Source: Polynucleobacter necessarius (GTDB lineage: Bacteria; Pseudomonadota; Gammaproteobacteria; Burkholderiales; Burkholderiaceae). From it: a stretch of 64,000 nucleotides of DNA. The stretch is from positions 496,001 to 560,000 of the forward strand of contig LT606947.1 of NCBI GenBank assembly GCA_900095165.1. Reading direction: 5' to 3'. The notes under the pieces are model-generated. The model ran no database searches and had not been told where the DNA came from. It saw only the letters and a list, made by a program, of their open reading frames with translations. Each line of letters starts with the position of its first letter. The first letter of the stretch is position 1. The position numbers and the translations under genes are program-made. Below are positions 19,221 through 28,009 of the stretch, piece after piece.

Positions 19221-19487
19221 TCAATGTAGATTTTTTCCTGCGATACGGGTTTTCATTGCATCAAAAACTTTGTCGGAGTCATAGACCTTGCCATTCTTGA
19301 TAACATGTTCGCGAGCAGTGTTGGCTTGCTGAATGAAGTTTCGGCGTATTTCTGCATTGATGCTGGCTTGCTTAATGGCCTCCACCATAAATGCATGCGG
19401 AGTCATACCCAGCTCTTTGGCTGCATTTGTAGCTTGTAGTTTTATTTCTTCGGTGAGCTTGAGGGAGGTTGTGCTAACAATACTCAT
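19221..19487 (-). CDS. Antitoxin, ParD/CopG-like ribbon-helix-helix
   Basis: This 88-residue protein has an N-terminal ribbon-helix-helix-like segment (TTSLKLTEEIKLQATNAAKELGMTPHAFMVEAIKQA) that would bind DNA as a dimer and a charged C-terminus (IKNGKVYDSDKVFDAMKTR) that would wrap the toxin. It precedes a ParE/RelE-type toxin gene on the same strand by 10 bp. A perfect 20-bp palindrome lies 12 bp upstream of its ATG, a likely autorepression operator. The reading frame is intact although the toxin is interrupted, the expected order of decay because losing the antitoxin first would be harmful. Confidence 0.82.
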   Translation of the reverse strand: MSIVSTTSLKLTEEIKLQATNAAKELGMTPHAFMVEAIKQASINAEIRRNFIQQANTAREHVIKNGKVYDSDKVFDAMKTRIAGKNLH

Positions 19488-19498
19488 AATAGTCTCCT

Positions 19499-19518
19499 GG
19501 TGTTACTTTAGTAACACC
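19499..19518 (-). promoter_or_regulatory. Palindromic operator of the toxin-antitoxin locus
   Basis: GGTGTTACTTTAGTAACACC consists of 9-bp arms around a TT centre, with no mismatch. It sits 12 bp upstream of the antitoxin ATG, where ParD-type antitoxins usually bind to repress their own promoter. Its role is inferred from position and symmetry. Confidence 0.75.
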
Positions 19519-19602
19519 AATCCTATCGCTAGGCTAAGTTGCTGTCAATGCCCATCGTTTTGAACGATAAAAACCCTGTAAAATAAGCCCCTTTTAGACC
19601 CT

Positions 19603-19619
19603 AGGGAATGTAATTCCCT
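19603..19619. promoter_or_regulatory. Inverted repeat in the lysC leader
   Basis: AGGGAAT-GTA-ATTCCCT is a perfect 7-bp-arm repeat 26 bp upstream of the lysC ATG. A 3-base loop makes a hairpin possible, but the symmetry also suits a protein site. There is no T-run and no recognisable lysine riboswitch in the short (about 125 bp) intergenic space. Confidence 0.4.
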
Positions 19620-19644
19620 GTAAATAGACAATACGACGGTTTTT

Positions 19645-20895
19645 ATGGCTCTTATCGTTCATAAGTATGGTGGCACCTCAATGGGCTCGGTTGAGCGCAT
19701 TCAGAATGTCGCTAAACGCGTTGCCAAGTGGATGCGTGCAGGCCACCAGGTGGTGGTGGTGTCTTCAGCAATGTCTGGAGAAACCAATCGCTTGCTTAGT
19801 TTAGCAAAAGATATCAATCCTGATGCAAATCCTCGCGAACTTGATCAAATTGCCTCCACAGGCGAACAAGTAAGTTCTGGCTTATTGGCCTTGGCGTTGC
19901 TGCGTGAGGGTATTGATGCCGTCAGCTATGCAGGTTGGCAGGTGACAGTCCACACGGATTCTTCATTTACTAAGGCACGCATCAAGAGCATTGATGATAA
20001 GAAAATTCTAGCTGACCTCAATGCGGGACGTGCTGTAGTCGTTACTGGTTTCCAAGGTGTTGATCCGGATGGCAACATCACCACTTTAGGTCGTGGCGGC
20101 TCTGATACATCGGCTGTTGCGATGGCTGCAGCTCTTAAGGCAGAAGAGTGCTTGATCTACACCGACGTAGATGGTGTTTATACGACTGATCCACGCGTTT
20201 GCGAAGACGCGCGCCGACTAGACAAGATTACTTTTGAAGAAATGCTAGAGATGGCAAGTCTGGGTTCAAAGGTTTTGCAGATTCGTTCAGTTGAGTTTGC
20301 TGGTAAGTACAAAGTTAAAACCCGTGTTCTGTCATCGTTGACAGACCCATTGATGCCTTTAGACCTCGAGATGAAGTCGGGCACCTTGATTGCATTTGAA
20401 GAGGACAACACTATGGAAGCCGCAATTATTTCCGGCATCGCCTTTACGCGTGATGAAGCAAAAATTACCGTTCTTGGGGTTCCTGATCGCCCAGGTATTG
20501 CCTATCAAATTTTGGGTCCCATTGCGGATGCCAATATTGATGTGGACATCATTATTCAGAATCAATCGTTTGAAGGTAAAACAGACTTCACGTTTACAGT
20601 CCCACGCGCCGATTATCAAAAGGCCTTGGACTTGCTCAAGAACAACGTTCAAGCCCATATCGAAGCTAAAGAAATCACTGGTGATCCAAAGGTTTCTAAA
20701 GTGTCTGTGGTTGGCGTTGGTATGCGTTCCCATGTTGGCGTTGCTAGCAAGATGTTCCGTACATTATCGGAAGAGGGCATCAACATCCTGATGATCTCCA
20801 CTAGCGAAATCAAGATTTCGGTTGTGATCGATGAGAAATACATGGAGTTGGCTGTTCGTGCTCTCCATAAGGCGTTTGAGTTAGACCAGAAGTAA
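19645..20895 (+). CDS. lysC: Aspartate kinase
   Basis: This kinase phosphorylates aspartate to open the pathway for lysine, threonine and methionine. The 416-residue protein has KYGGTSMG at residues 7-14, the catalytic domain with TGFQGVDPDGNITTLGRGGSDTSA, and two C-terminal ACT domains (ITVLGVPDRPGIAYQI and VSVVGVGMRSHVGVASKM) that bind feedback inhibitors. This is the monofunctional class II type found in Burkholderiales. It is followed by tRNA-Ser after 81 bp. The other genes of the branch in this window are asd and dapA. Confidence 0.96.
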   Translation: MALIVHKYGGTSMGSVERIQNVAKRVAKWMRAGHQVVVVSSAMSGETNRLLSLAKDINPDANPRELDQIASTGEQVSSGLLALALLREGIDAVSYAGWQVTVHTDSSFTKARIKSIDDKKILADLNAGRAVVVTGFQGVDPDGNITTLGRGGSDTSAVAMAAALKAEECLIYTDVDGVYTTDPRVCEDARRLDKITFEEMLEMASLGSKVLQIRSVEFAGKYKVKTRVLSSLTDPLMPLDLEMKSGTLIAFEEDNTMEAAIISGIAFTRDEAKITVLGVPDRPGIAYQILGPIADANIDVDIIIQNQSFEGKTDFTFTVPRADYQKALDLLKNNVQAHIEAKEITGDPKVSKVSVVGVGMRSHVGVASKMFRTLSEEGINILMISTSEIKISVVIDEKYMELAVRALHKAFELDQK

Positions 20896-20976
20896 TAAAT
20901 TGTATGAAAAACGCAGTAAATCCCTACAGTCAACGAAATCCGTTAAACTGTGGGGCGTTGTAAAGAGTATTAATAC

Positions 20977-21071
20977 GGAGACGTGGCCGAGCTGGTCGAA
21001 GGCACTCCCCTGCTAAGGGAGCATCGGGGCTAAAACTCTGATCGGAGGTTCGAATCCTCTCGTCTCCGCCA
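20977..21071 (+). tRNA. serX: tRNA-Ser (anticodon GCU)
   Basis: The acceptor stem GGAGACG (20977-20983) pairs with CGTCTCC (21061-21067), followed by discriminator G and an encoded CCA. The anticodon stem CTCCC/GGGAG encloses CTGCTAA with anticodon GCT at 21012-21014. A long variable arm (about 16-18 nt, GCATCGGGGCTAAAACTCTGATC) and GGTTCGAATCC in the T arm identify a class II serine tRNA reading AGC/AGU. Confidence 0.96.
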
Positions 21072-21131
21072 AGTCAATAGGTATTACAAGGGTTTGTAGA
21101 GATGCAACACCTTTGTTACCAAAAGCGTTAC

Positions 21132-21157
21132 AAAAAACCACCTTCAGGTGGTTTTTT
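21132..21157 (+). terminator. Rho-independent terminator after tRNA-Ser
   Basis: AAAAACCACC, a TTCA loop and GGTGGTTTTTT form a stem followed by a T-run 60 bp beyond the tRNA. It probably ends the tRNA transcript; flanking A residues make it usable from the other strand for the phasin gene too, although that gene ends 74 bp away. Confidence 0.85.
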
Positions 21158-21230
21158 GTTGGGTCGGTTCATTTTCGGGGCTTTTTTATTGCTGGCGCTC
21201 TATCAAGAAACTGCAGTCGCAGAATCACAA

Positions 21231-21797
21231 TCACTTTTTCTTACTGGTTTTGCTTGCAGGTTTGCTACTAGTTTTGATTGTCTTTTCAATTGAGCTAGTA
21301 GCATTACTCAAGTTTGTTTGAGTTACCTCGACTGCATGCTTAACCGCTTTTTGACTTGTTTCAAAAACGTTGGTAGCAGAAGCGATGGCTTGTTTCATAG
21401 CATTTACAACAGCATCGGATCCTGTCGGTGCATTCCTGGTCCAGTCTTCAACCAAAGCGTTAATTTTTTTCTGGCCAGCTTGCATCTCTTTTTCAGCAGA
21501 CTTTGTAAAGCTGGCTTGAGTCTCATGGGCTAATTCATAAAGATGGCGACTATACGCCATAATTTTTTCGGCCATTGGCTGAACGGCTTCTGCTTGATGT
21601 GCGAGGAGTTGTTGTATGTCTTTCACTTCCAATGCTTTCTTGGCGCTACTCATACTTTCGCCGAGGCTTTGCTTGGCAATATGCATATTGAGCTCAACTA
21701 ATTTCTCTATGCTTTGAAGTGCTTGATTAGTCAGTCCGCTCAAAGTCTCTAAATTTGCTTTTTGCGCTGCTGCAATCTGCTCTGGCGTTAGGTTCAT
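21231..21797 (-). CDS. phaP: Phasin family protein (polyhydroxyalkanoate granule)
   Basis: Phasins coat polyhydroxyalkanoate granules and control their size and number. The 188-residue protein is almost entirely amphipathic helix. It begins NLTPEQIAAAQKANLETLSGLTNQA, the standard phasin_2 opening, then HQAEAVQPMAEKIMAYSRHLYELAHETQ, and ends in a Lys/Ser-rich tail (SKPASKTSKKK). It has no signal peptide or membrane segment. It is monocistronic. Its presence suggests the organism stores PHA, or once did; no PHA synthase lies in the window. Confidence 0.92.
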   Translation of the reverse strand: MNLTPEQIAAAQKANLETLSGLTNQALQSIEKLVELNMHIAKQSLGESMSSAKKALEVKDIQQLLAHQAEAVQPMAEKIMAYSRHLYELAHETQASFTKSAEKEMQAGQKKINALVEDWTRNAPTGSDAVVNAMKQAIASATNVFETSQKAVKHAVEVTQTNLSNATSSIEKTIKTSSKPASKTSKKK

Positions 21798-21994
21798 TTC
21801 AATCCCTTTCTCGTGGATTCACTCATTGCTCACTATGAGCTTTATTTTGAGCTTGTCAATTGGGCACCATTTTACAGTATTTATGGTGCTGTGCAACATA
21901 AATGGCTGGATGACTAGAAACGACATATGAGGGCCTAAAAAAGCCTAAAATCAAGGATTCAATAAAAAAACTCCACATTTTCAATAAGTTGCCA

Positions 21995-22882
21995 ATGAGA
22001 TTGAAGCTAGACGGTTTAATAGCACCGTTATTCGTATTGATCTGGAGCACAGGCTTTGTGATTGCACGTTTAGCCATGCCTTATGTCGAGCCTGCCACAT
22101 TCTTATTTTGGCGCTTTGCAGGTGTCTTGATGGCTATGGCATGCCTTGGTCTTGTGTGGAGAATAACTTGGCCAAGCTGGTCTCAAATGAAGCACATTGC
22201 GGTTGCTGGAATGTTATTGCAGTTTGGCTACTTGCTGGGAGTTTGGTTTGCTGTCCGCTTGGGAATGACGGCTGGTTTGATGGCGATCATTGTGGGTCTG
22301 CAGCCAATTGTGACGGCTTGGTTTGCAGCCTGGGTTTCTGAAAGGGTAACTGGCCGGCAGTGGATTGGCTTAGGTTTTGGCTTTGCTGGTGTGGCTTTAG
22401 TGGTAGCCGAAAAAATTGGTTTCGCCCATATTCCTTTGTTTAGCTATGTCCTCGCCTTTGGCGCCTTGCTTTCCATTACATTTGGCACCCTCTATCAGAA
22501 GAAATTCTGCCCAGTGTTTGATCTTCGCGCTGGCTCATCAATTCAGTTTGGTGTATCAGCAGTCCTCTGCTTTATTTGTATGCATTACTTCGAGTCCGGA
22601 ATCATGGTGTGGAATGCTTTCGTTATTGGTGCATTGCTTTGGGCAATTTTTCCTTTATCCATCGGGTCGATTAGCTTGCTCTTTATGATGATTCGTAAAG
22701 GTGCGGCAACCAAGGTAACAAGCCTCTTGTATCTGACGCCACCAACCACTGCAGTCATGGCGTGGTTCCTATTTGATGAACCCTTTACTTTAATGATGGC
22801 AGGGGGCTTATTGCTCACTATGACGGGTGTTGTATTGGTGAATCGCGGAAAAACCAGTGCTGTCGCAACGATTGCGGAGTAA
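21995..22882 (+). CDS. EamA-family (DMT superfamily) transporter
   Basis: This is an integral membrane protein with about ten hydrophobic segments arranged as two EamA repeats. The first begins IAPLFVLIWSTGFVIARLAMPYVEP, a typical N-terminal EamA motif, and the second starts after IGFAHIPLFSYVLAFGALLSITFGTLYQKKF. The C-terminal LLYLTPPTTAVMAWFLFDEP is also family-typical. At 295 residues it is full length. Family members export amino acids or other metabolites; the substrate here is unknown. I chose ATG 21995; a TTG two codons upstream is possible. It stands alone between the phasin and a PBP7 gene. Confidence 0.88.
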   Translation: MRLKLDGLIAPLFVLIWSTGFVIARLAMPYVEPATFLFWRFAGVLMAMACLGLVWRITWPSWSQMKHIAVAGMLLQFGYLLGVWFAVRLGMTAGLMAIIVGLQPIVTAWFAAWVSERVTGRQWIGLGFGFAGVALVVAEKIGFAHIPLFSYVLAFGALLSITFGTLYQKKFCPVFDLRAGSSIQFGVSAVLCFICMHYFESGIMVWNAFVIGALLWAIFPLSIGSISLLFMMIRKGAATKVTSLLYLTPPTTAVMAWFLFDEPFTLMMAGGLLLTMTGVVLVNRGKTSAVATIAE

Positions 22883-22992
22883 GGCTGCACTATAAGCAGG
22901 CATTTTTGCTGCCCAGGTGGCCAATAATTACTGCATAGAAGTAAAAGTTATTTATCATTCGGTATGTAAAAAGTTTTGGAAGGTATTTGGGA

Positions 22993-24033
22993 ATGCATTT
23001 GAATCGATTTAGGCTCGTCGCTCTAGCTGTATTCATGTCATTTGGCGTAGCCGTTTCTTTTCAGGTAAGTGCAACCAATAAAGATTCCCAAACTACAAAG
23101 CAAGTCAAAACATCTGCAAAGGTCACCACTAAATCTGAGGTGAAGAAGCAGGCCAAAGCTGCTAAAAAGCCAAAAGTAGTTCGAACTGCAGTGACGCGAT
23201 CTAGTCAACCCGTCGTCGAGACAAGACCTTCATTTGCAACTGCATTAGGATTGCGCGGCCAGCATGATGACCTCAGCTTGAAGTCCAGTGTTGCAATGGT
23301 GGTTAATCAAGATACCAAGGAGGTTTATTTCGAGAAGAACCCTTCTGTAAGCCTCCCGATTGCCTCCATCACGAAGTTGATGACCGCAATGGTGGTTTTC
23401 GACTCCAAATTACCCCTAGATGAAACCATTGTTATCAATGCGGATGACGTTCATATTTATAGAACTTCACGTCTTGCAGACGGCACCGTCTTAACGCGCG
23501 AGGAGGCCTTGTTATTGGCGTTGATGTCCTCTGAGAACCGCGCTGCATATACTCTAGGCCGAAATTACCCAGGCGGCATCCCAGCATTTGTAGATGCCAT
23601 GAATCGCAAAGCTAAAGAGATTGGCATGACGCATTCTCATTTTGCAGACCCAACCGGGTTAATGAGTGAGAACGTCGCTTCGGCAGAAGATCTCACACGC
23701 ATGTTGAGCGCTGCTTATCAGTACAAAATGATTCGTGAATTTTCTACTTGGCCAGATTTAACAATGATGATTGCAAAACGTCCGCAGAAGTTTTTAAACA
23801 CCAATCGCCTTGTGCGCGCCGGTGACATGAATATTGGCCTTCAAAAAACGGGATTTATTAATGCGGCTGGTAAGTGCTTGGTTATGCAGGCTAGAGTAAA
23901 TAACACGCCTTTACTCCTGGTTTTCTTGGACTCCGTTGGTACGCAGTCACGTTTTGCAGATGCAGTCAGGGTGCGTGACTGGTATGAACGGATGCCTTCA
24001 GGTGAGCCGCATGCAATTCGTCGCTTAATGTAA
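22993..24033 (+). CDS. pbpG: D-alanyl-D-alanine endopeptidase (PBP7-like)
   Basis: This is a periplasmic serine endopeptidase (peptidase S11) acting on peptidoglycan cross-links. An N-terminal signal peptide (residues 1-28, LVALAVFMSFGVAVSFQVSA) is followed by a Lys/Thr-rich linker. The three active-site motifs are present: SITK (SxxK) in LPIASITKLMTAMVV, SEN (SxN) in SSENRAAYTLGRNYPGG, and KTG in LQKTGFINAAGKC. Length 346. A TTG two codons upstream could also be the start. No C-terminal amphipathic anchor is seen, matching PBP7 rather than PBP5. Confidence 0.92.
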   Translation: MHLNRFRLVALAVFMSFGVAVSFQVSATNKDSQTTKQVKTSAKVTTKSEVKKQAKAAKKPKVVRTAVTRSSQPVVETRPSFATALGLRGQHDDLSLKSSVAMVVNQDTKEVYFEKNPSVSLPIASITKLMTAMVVFDSKLPLDETIVINADDVHIYRTSRLADGTVLTREEALLLALMSSENRAAYTLGRNYPGGIPAFVDAMNRKAKEIGMTHSHFADPTGLMSENVASAEDLTRMLSAAYQYKMIREFSTWPDLTMMIAKRPQKFLNTNRLVRAGDMNIGLQKTGFINAAGKCLVMQARVNNTPLLLVFLDSVGTQSRFADAVRVRDWYERMPSGEPHAIRRLM

Positions 24034-24061
24034 GAATTACATTCGCAAACGAAATTGAGTT

Positions 24062-24838
24062 TTAGGGGTTTGGATCGTTGACTTTGGGTTTGTAATCCAT
24101 GCCCTTGGAAATCTGCAAAGCCGTATCTTGTAAAAGCTTCAACCAGTCAGCCTGAATGCGATCAGTAGGGGAGCTTAGTGACAGTCCTGCTACCAACTTT
24201 CCGCTGTCATCAAAAATCTCCGCAGCAACACAGCTCACGCCGAGTTCCAATTCTTCGTTATCACGAGCATGCCCTAATTTACGCACTTGATTGAGCTCCG
24301 AATCCAATTTTCCTAATTCAGCAATGCTATTCCTAGTGTGCCCAGCTAAACCAGTACGAGTGACATAGGCTCGAACTTGGCCTGGGTCATCACTTGCTAA
24401 AAATAATTTACCAACCGATGTGAGATGAAGCGGTGCGCGACCACCAATAGCGCGAACTACTTGCATACCAGAGCGCTCGCTATATGCACGATCGATGTAA
24501 ACAATTTCATCGCCTTGGCGTACTGAAAGACGCGCTTCAACCAAATTCCCAAGCTCTAGCAATTTAAGGCCAAGACGATAGGTGCCTCCGTCGCCACGCT
24601 CAACTAAACGACAGGCAACTAGATCGTTTAGGATGCGATGCGCTGTAGAGGGGTGTAAATCCGTCTCCTCAGCTAGGTTTTTGAGACTGCTTGACTCTTC
24701 ATGTGTTGCTAGGGCATCAAGCAAGTTCATCATGCGCTCTACTACCTGGATGGCTGTTTTGCCAGCCTCACCAGGTACTTTGGCTATTTTTTCGGATTTG
24801 CTTGTGGTCATGCTGTTAATTGTAGTGATTTTTAGCAA
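24062..24838 (-). CDS. IclR-family transcriptional regulator
   Basis: This 258-residue protein has an N-terminal winged helix-turn-helix ([41 protein letters not shown]) and a C-terminal IclR effector domain ([39 protein letters not shown]). IclR proteins bind small organic acids; the ligand cannot be inferred. It overlaps pyrD by 7 bp on the same strand and is convergent with pbpG. Since pyrD lies upstream of it, this need not be a pyrimidine regulator. Confidence 0.93.
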   Translation of the reverse strand: MLKITTINSMTTSKSEKIAKVPGEAGKTAIQVVERMMNLLDALATHEESSSLKNLAEETDLHPSTAHRILNDLVACRLVERGDGGTYRLGLKLLELGNLVEARLSVRQGDEIVYIDRAYSERSGMQVVRAIGGRAPLHLTSVGKLFLASDDPGQVRAYVTRTGLAGHTRNSIAELGKLDSELNQVRKLGHARDNEELELGVSCVAAEIFDDSGKLVAGLSLSSPTDRIQADWLKLLQDTALQISKGMDYKPKVNDPNP

Positions 24839-25926
24839 AATTGCACAATATGAAACGCTGTTTCAGTATCAAAAAGCGATTTTAGGGCATGCAAGTTACT
24901 TTTTAATGCAGCTGCGCACTCAGCAATTAGTTTTGGCCCTCGATAGATGAGGCCGCTATAGAGTTGAACTAGGCTAGCACCAGTATCCATTTTTTCTTCT
25001 GCATCCTTGCCAGACAGAATGCCGCCTACGCCAATAATTGGAATGGCATTACCCAAATACTGCTTAAGACTTCTAACTACTTCAGTGGAGGCAATGCGAA
25101 CTGGGTATCCAGACAAACCGCCTGCCTCTTGACCAAATTCAAGCCCCTGTACTGCATCACGTGCAATCGTGGTATTCGTGGCGATGACCGCATCAATCTT
25201 AAATTCAAGCAAGAGATCGGCAATCAGCTTGATATCGCCTTGATCTAGGTCTGGCGCAATTTTTAAAAAGAGCGGCTTGCGCACACCGTGTTTATCGCTG
25301 AGTGCTTCACGGGCCAAATGAAGAGAGCCGAGTAAAGCGCGCAACATCTCATCACCTTGCAGGGCGCGTAAATTCTGTGTATTGGGGGAGGAGATATTGA
25401 CGGTAATATAAGAGGCAACTTCATATACCGCTTCCATGGCTGTAACGTAATCGCTAGCAGCATTCTCGATTGGGGTGCTCGCATTCTTGCCGATATTTAT
25501 ACCAACGATGCCGCCATTTTGCCAATACGCAGAGCTTCGAACACGTTTGACGCACGCCTCGACACCATCATTATTAAAGCCCATGCGATTAATGATGGCC
25601 TGCGCTTGCGGTAAACGAAACATGCGGGGCTTTGGGTTGCCAGTCTGCGGCTTTGGTGTGACTGTGCCGATTTCTAAAAAACCGAAGCCTAATGAGGCGA
25701 GCGCATCAATATGTTTACCATCTTTATCTAGCCCGGCGGCAAGCCCAACTGGATTTGGAAAGGTGATGCCACATAATCCTCTGGGGTCGGCAGCGGGTTG
25801 CTCAACTAGGCAACGCAACAAACCCCAGCGCTGTGCACGATCAAGATTGCTCAGGGTAAGGGTATGCGCCTGCTCTGGGTCTAGAGAAAATAGCCAGGGG
25901 CGTAGAAGAGGGTAACTATCGATCAT
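24832..25926 (-). CDS. pyrD: Dihydroorotate dehydrogenase (quinone), class 2
   Basis: PyrD oxidises dihydroorotate to orotate in pyrimidine synthesis and passes electrons to quinone at the inner membrane. The N-terminal [20 protein letters not shown] is the membrane-associated helix of class 2 enzymes. [41 protein letters not shown] (catalytic Ser) and [27 protein letters not shown] are FMN and catalytic segments. Length 364 is slightly longer than E. coli (336). It is followed by the IclR gene and preceded, 9 bp away, by bpt. Confidence 0.96.
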   Translation of the reverse strand: MIDSYPLLRPWLFSLDPEQAHTLTLSNLDRAQRWGLLRCLVEQPAADPRGLCGITFPNPVGLAAGLDKDGKHIDALASLGFGFLEIGTVTPKPQTGNPKPRMFRLPQAQAIINRMGFNNDGVEACVKRVRSSAYWQNGGIVGINIGKNASTPIENAASDYVTAMEAVYEVASYITVNISSPNTQNLRALQGDEMLRALLGSLHLAREALSDKHGVRKPLFLKIAPDLDQGDIKLIADLLLEFKIDAVIATNTTIARDAVQGLEFGQEAGGLSGYPVRIASTEVVRSLKQYLGNAIPIIGVGGILSGKDAEEKMDTGASLVQLYSGLIYRGPKLIAECAAALKSNLHALKSLFDTETAFHIVQFC

Positions 25927-25935
25927 GGGTAGATA

Positions 25936-26721
25936 TTATGGCCCAATGATAGGTTGCCAATGATCATCCATTAATTTTTCAATGGGTTTGAACTTGGCCT
26001 TATAGGACATTTTTTCACTATTCTCAATGTAGTAGCCGAGATAAAGATAGGGGAGATCTAGTTCTAAAGCCTGCTGAATTTGCCAAAGGATGCTAAAACT
26101 CCCGTAGCTAGCAGAGGTGTTGCTGGTATCAAAAAAGGTGTACACGGAAGAGATACCTTGATCAAAGATATCAATCACGCTCACCATCCGCAGTCGACCT
26201 GGATGAGGGTCATGTGGGCCATCACGAAATTCAACGATTCTAGAGTTCACTCGACTTTGCAATAAAAATTGCATGTATTGATCTTGGCTATCTTCACTGC
26301 CTTGATCCATATCGCCGCCGGAATGACGATTACTTTGGTAGGTTTGATAAAGCTGATAGTGCTCCTCTTGGTAGCCCAAATTGAGAACACGAATATCCAG
26401 TTCCGCATACTTTTTCCAGGAGCGTTTTTGACTGCGGTTAGGTGCGAACAGCTTTACTGGGATGCGAGTTGCTGTGCAGGCATTACATTCGTCGCAATAG
26501 GGGCGATACGTATATAGGCCGCTGCGACGAAAACCTGCATTGACAAGTTCGCCATACAAATCAGCATGAATTAAGTGAGAGGGTGTCGCTACCTGCGAGC
26601 GGGCGGTTCTGCCTGGCAGATAGCTGCAAGGATAGGGAGCTGTCGCATAGAACTGAAGCTCAGTTAAAAAGGGAGTTCTTTTAACTGGGTCATAGCCAGT
26701 GATGCAAAATTTCTTTATCAA
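25936..26721 (-). CDS. bpt: Aspartate/glutamate leucyltransferase (N-end rule)
   Basis: Bpt adds leucine from leucyl-tRNA to proteins with N-terminal Asp or Glu, marking them for ClpAP. It shows [19 protein letters not shown] with the N-terminal Cys, [18 protein letters not shown] with the Cys cluster, RSQKRSWKK, and the C-terminal [20 protein letters not shown]. The TTG start at 26721 makes it overlap aat by 32 bp; no other usual start occurs before the conserved part. It is paired with aat, the other transferase of the bacterial N-degron pathway. Confidence 0.94.
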   Translation of the reverse strand: MIKKFCITGYDPVKRTPFLTELQFYATAPYPCSYLPGRTARSQVATPSHLIHADLYGELVNAGFRRSGLYTYRPYCDECNACTATRIPVKLFAPNRSQKRSWKKYAELDIRVLNLGYQEEHYQLYQTYQSNRHSGGDMDQGSEDSQDQYMQFLLQSRVNSRIVEFRDGPHDPHPGRLRMVSVIDIFDQGISSVYTFFDTSNTSASYGSFSILWQIQQALELDLPYLYLGYYIENSEKMSYKAKFKPIEKLMDDHWQPIIGP

Positions 26722-27427
26722 AAGTCCAGGGTATCTTTATATTAGTTTGCTTTAGCGCGATTTGCAGATGAGTCAAAAATTCAAGCCGAGAAATCGGTTC
26801 GGCACCCAAAGAATCTAGGTGCGCAGTCTCTTGCTGACAGTCAATCATTTCAACTTCGTGTTGTCCGCACCAAGCAGCGAGAGCGGCCAAGGCAATTTTA
26901 GAGGCATCCGTTTGGTGGCTAAACATGGATTCTCCAAAAACCATTCCACCAAATGCAACGCAATAGAGACCACCAATCAATAGTCCACTCTCCTTCACCG
27001 CAATGCTGTGGGCATGCCCTTGTTCGTGGAGTTGTGTGTAGGCGTCCATGATTTCATGGGTGATCCATGTGCCATCTTGATCTTTTCTTCTAGCGGTTGC
27101 GCAAGAGCGAACGACTGCTCCAAAATCATCATCAACGCAGATAATTTTATGTGGATCCGTTAAAAAGTGTCGAATGGTTTTCTTGAGGGAATCGTGGCAC
27201 TTGAAATTCTTGGGTTTTAATACCATTCGAGGATTTGGTGACCACCATAAGACTGACTGATTATCAGAGTACCAGGGGAATATTCCCATTCGGTACGCTC
27301 GAGCTAGCTGTCCTGGATAAATGCGCTCGCTAACGGCTATTAAGCCAGGAACGCTCGGATCGGGATCTGCGCAATCCATTGGGTTAGGAAATGCTTCCCG
27401 AGATCCCAGCCAGTTGATATTGCTCAT
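26690..27427 (-). CDS. aat: Leucyl/phenylalanyl-tRNA--protein transferase
   Basis: Aat conjugates Leu or Phe to N-terminal Arg or Lys of proteins destined for ClpAP degradation. Family motifs are [20 protein letters not shown] near the start, [49 protein letters not shown], and [16 protein letters not shown]. Length 245, close to E. coli (234). Its 3' end overlaps bpt. Together the two genes provide both branches of the prokaryotic N-degron pathway. Confidence 0.96.
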   Translation of the reverse strand: MSNINWLGSREAFPNPMDCADPDPSVPGLIAVSERIYPGQLARAYRMGIFPWYSDNQSVLWWSPNPRMVLKPKNFKCHDSLKKTIRHFLTDPHKIICVDDDFGAVVRSCATARRKDQDGTWITHEIMDAYTQLHEQGHAHSIAVKESGLLIGGLYCVAFGGMVFGESMFSHQTDASKIALAALAAWCGQHEVEMIDCQQETAHLDSLGAEPISRLEFLTHLQIALKQTNIKIPWTFDKEILHHWL

Positions 27428-27439
27428 GTGCTTACGATG

Positions 27440-28000
27440 TTAGATTTTTTCCGTTGGCAGAATTTCTCTGCCGCGAACACCAAACTCAAGACCTGAATCA
27501 AATACTCCTGCGGCGCGATCAGTAAAGAACCACTCTAGAGTTTGCTTCACTGTTGAAAAGGCAATCTCACTCCACGGAATATCCTGCTCATCGAATAGGG
27601 CAACTTCTAGACTCTCTTCGCCGGCTTGAAAATCAGGTGAAGTCATTGTGGCTAGATAGAATAAACGAACTTGCTCAGCATGTGGCACATTGAGTGGGGA
27701 ATACAGTGAGCCAATCTCAACAATGGAGCCAGCCTCTTCCTTGGTTTCTCTAGTCGCTCCAACACTAGTACTTTCACCAAGCTCCATGAATCCAGCGGGA
27801 AGAGTCCAATATCCATGGCGGGGCTCAATAGCACGACGACACAATAAAACTTGCTTACCAAAAACAGGAATGCTACCCACCACATTGCGGGGATTGAAAT
27901 AATGAATGCTTCCACAAGAATCACAGACATGACGTTCCCGCGAATCATCTTCAGGAATCTTGATGCTAATAGGCGCTGCGCAGTGCGAGCAAAACTTCAT
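27440..28000 (-). CDS. Nudix hydrolase with N-terminal zinc ribbon
   Basis: The 186-residue protein starts with a zinc ribbon (CSHCAAPISI ... CDSCGSIHYFNPRNVV) and then a Nudix domain whose box is complete: GFMELGESTSVGATRETKEEAG, with the metal-binding REXXEE pattern. It resembles ADP-ribose or NADH pyrophosphatase-like Nudix proteins often next to aat and bpt. The substrate is uncertain. It is 12 bp upstream of aat and 9 bp downstream of the pabBC frame, so all may share a transcript. Confidence 0.88.
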   Translation of the reverse strand: MKFCSHCAAPISIKIPEDDSRERHVCDSCGSIHYFNPRNVVGSIPVFGKQVLLCRRAIEPRHGYWTLPAGFMELGESTSVGATRETKEEAGSIVEIGSLYSPLNVPHAEQVRLFYLATMTSPDFQAGEESLEVALFDEQDIPWSEIAFSTVKQTLEWFFTDRAAGVFDSGLEFGVRGREILPTEKI

Positions 28001-28009
28001 GTGGGCTTT

